Shown piece by piece: positions 62,625-64,000 of a stretch of DNA of 64,000 bases (the stretch's first letter is position 1; every line of letters begins with the position of its first letter). The translations under genes and the position numbers were made by a program. Below the pieces are notes generated by a model. It had not been told where the DNA came from. It worked only from the letters and a program-made list of their open reading frames with translations, and did not search any database. The stretch comes from Lachnospiraceae bacterium (GTDB lineage: Bacteria > Bacillota > Clostridia > Lachnospirales > Lachnospiraceae): NCBI GenBank assembly GCA_017428105.1, contig JAFRRM010000016.1:1-64000 (forward strand), in the 5' to 3' direction.

Positions 62625-63530
62625 ATGGATTCAAAAATGATTGAAACTTTTCTGGCTTCCGCCAATCAGGGGAGTTTTACCAAAGCAGGTGAGATCCTTT
62701 CCTTGACGCCGCCGAATGTTATGCGTCAGGTCAATTTGCTGGAAGAGGAAATAGGTGTGCCGCTGCTAATTCGAAACTCCAAGGGGGTCGAACTGACGGT
62801 GGCGGGAAGAGTATTTTACCGCGAATCGCAGGACCTGCTACGGCGGTCTTCCATCGCGGCAGCGCGGACGCGTCGGGCTTCGGCTGTGGCTAAAAAGGCC
62901 GTCCGCCTGGGTGTTTCAGCCATGAATCCGATGCAGGAGTTCAATCGGATCTGGCGCTGTGCACCAAGACGAGACGAGTTTGCTCTGTCCCTGATCAACC
63001 TGCCGACTGACGTCAATGAGACCGTATCCGCGGAGCGGGGCGATTTCCGGGAAACGGATGTTGTGTTCTGTTCTGGCCCAGTGATTGATCGTTTCACAGA
63101 AATCGAATTCTTTCCGCTATGTTCTTATCCGTTGATTTGTGCAGTCCCTGCGGGTCATCCGCTGGCGCAGAAAGAAAAAATCTTGTTGTCGGACCTTAAG
63201 GGAGAAACAGTCCTGTTTCCGTCCCGGAGCAATAGCAGGCTCTGTCTGGAATTCAACCGGAATATCGTGGCGTACGGTCTTGATATCCGGGTCGAGACCC
63301 CGCAGATCTTTTACGACCAGCAGGTCTTCAATTACTGCGCGGAAAACGGTGTGCTGCTGATCTCTCTCCCCTGTTGGAACGAAGTTCATCCGGGCCTGAT
63401 CGGCCGTCCGGTGGACTGGGGGCGGGATTGGGCCCTTTCTTATGGCCTGACCTGGCGAACGGATAAAAAAGGGGTGACGGCAGACTTTATCCGGGCATTG
63501 CAGGAAGGGATGGAGGTCGTCGGGCTATAA
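62625..63530 (+). CDS. LysR-family transcriptional regulator
   Basis: 301 residues from ATG 62625 (GCGGAGGAATGC upstream). N-terminal LysR helix-turn-helix (MIETFLASANQGSFTKAGEI, LTPPNVMRQVNLLEEEIGVP, LTVAGRVFYRESQDLLRR) and a two-lobed effector domain (LRLGVSAM-like strand, VPAGHPLAQKEKILLSDL, GVLLISLPCW). Divergent from the propeller gene cluster, so a likely regulator of it or of the exporter gene that follows at 63690. Intermediate in base composition between island and chromosome. Confidence 0.9.
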   Translation: MDSKMIETFLASANQGSFTKAGEILSLTPPNVMRQVNLLEEEIGVPLLIRNSKGVELTVAGRVFYRESQDLLRRSSIAAARTRRASAVAKKAVRLGVSAMNPMQEFNRIWRCAPRRDEFALSLINLPTDVNETVSAERGDFRETDVVFCSGPVIDRFTEIEFFPLCSYPLICAVPAGHPLAQKEKILLSDLKGETVLFPSRSNSRLCLEFNRNIVAYGLDIRVETPQIFYDQQVFNYCAENGVLLISLPCWNEVHPGLIGRPVDWGRDWALSYGLTWRTDKKGVTADFIRALQEGMEVVGL

Positions 63531-63614
63531 AAAACCATCTTGTCTTCCTGTGCCCAGATGGTGTATGATACAAAAAGAAACTAATGATGACTGGTGTGGG
63601 AGAACAGAACGTTT

Positions 63615-63656
63615 CGGGGCTGTAAAAAACGATTGCTCATATTTTTCATAGCCCCG
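63615..63656 (+). promoter_or_regulatory. Inverted repeat before the second exporter gene
   Basis: CGGGGCT (63615-63621) pairs with AGCCCCG (63650-63656) across 28 AT-rich bases that contain no coding sequence. It lies 33 bases before the exporter ATG and could be an operator or an mRNA hairpin. Confidence 0.4.
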
Positions 63657-63689
63657 CAGATCAAGGACATTGCAAGGAGAGACCGCCTC

Positions 63690-64000
63690 ATGCCTCCGGG
63701 AGGACAGCCCAGAAACGGGAAACTGGAAAAGCCCAAGGACGTCAGGAACGCCTTAAAGCGCATCCTCTCTTATTTGCTGCGCTATAAATGGTTCCTGGCC
63801 GTCCTGGTCGTCCTGACGCTGCTCTCCAACCTGGGCAACCTGATGGGGCCGCGCCTGGCGGGCAAGGCCATCCACGAGGCGGAGGCCGGCATCGGGCAGA
63901 TCAACTTTGAGCGGGTGGGACACTACGCCCTCGCGATGCTGCTCGTCTACGCGGCCAGCGGCCTGATCTCCCTGACCGTCAACATCTCCATGATGCGCAT
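63690..64000 (+). CDS. ABC exporter half-transporter, partial (probable canonical-site partner)
   Basis: Cut by the window end after about 103 codons. ATG 63690 follows AAGGAG by 10 bases. A Pro/Gly-rich cytosolic start (MPPGGQPRNGKLEKPKDV) leads into KRILSYLLRYKWFLAVLVVLT and the first exporter helices. This N-terminus is the usual one for the second, longer gene of heterodimeric exporter pairs, whose first gene looks like 55852-57597. The two are normally adjacent, so the intervening 6 kb looks like an insertion. Confidence 0.85.
   Translation, partial: MPPGGQPRNGKLEKPKDVRNALKRILSYLLRYKWFLAVLVVLTLLSNLGNLMGPRLAGKAIHEAEAGIGQINFERVGHYALAMLLVYAASGLISLTVNISMMR

Overview
The window looks like chromosomal DNA of a Gram-positive anaerobe of the class Clostridia (Bacillota), probably from a gut or rumen habitat. 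The evidence is a run of typical clostridial housekeeping genes (uvrC-hprK-murB-whiA, prmA, rsmA, rlmD), Cys-anchored lipoproteins with Thr/Pro-rich linkers, no outer-membrane genes, a bcd-etfB-etfA set for butyryl-CoA chemistry, and a cellobiose/cellodextrin uptake and phosphorolysis locus. Most of it is GC-rich. Four stretches are visibly AT-richer and behave like accessory DNA: about 1-1400, 16300-22400, 48450-49050 and 57600-63650. I see no tRNA, rRNA, CRISPR array, intact transposase or integrase gene.

Layout. 1-1365: an AT-rich remnant holding a propeptide-only protease relic and a lipoprotein. 1510-9028 (minus): TatD hydrolase, rsmA, DUF5711 protein, histidine kinase, response regulator, Sel1-like protein and a Pro/Thr-rich L,D-transpeptidase. 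9495-12610: a TAXI-type TRAP transporter (binding lipoprotein plus fused permease). 12760-16683: a membrane HtrA-like protein without its catalytic His, a YhaM-type exonuclease, and rlmD. 16826-22045: an accessory island inserted at the 3' end of rlmD, with orphan immunity-type genes, a nonsense-broken acetyltransferase, a histidine phosphatase and a Nudix-APH(3') fusion. 22431-25630: a membrane protein, then a second TAXI binding lipoprotein followed by a GltS-type symporter instead of a TRAP permease. 25708-27333: a 3-hydroxyacyl-CoA dehydrogenase divergent from a TetR regulator. 27395-31878: a one-direction array of small-molecule modification enzymes with two unusual fusions (methyltransferase-GNAT and kinase-GNAT-GNAT).

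32034-41399 is a complete beta-glucan oligosaccharide locus. A GH94 cellobiose phosphorylase is divergent from a LacI regulator, binding protein, two permeases, a cytosolic GH5 glycosidase and a dedicated ATPase. Two matching CTTAATCGATTAAG-type operators sit on the two divergent promoters. 41574-44588 is bcd-etfB-etfA. 44755-48422 holds a lipoprotein, a zinc-ribbon protein, a DUF5685 protein, a J-domain protein and GtrA. 48512-49792 holds a small membrane protein and a PadR/HAAS-like pair. 49789-55789 (minus) is uvrC-hprK-murB-whiA followed by prmA. 55852-57597 is the degenerate-site half of a heterodimeric ABC exporter. Its likely partner begins at 63690 and runs off the window. Between them lies an AT-rich 6-kb block of duplicated beta-propeller proteins (57629-62401) and a LysR regulator.

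Across the window, five copies of a short hairpin built on GGGACGGTTC, usually framed by TGACA/TGTCA, sit at or just after gene ends. In two cases the repeat supplies the stop codon.
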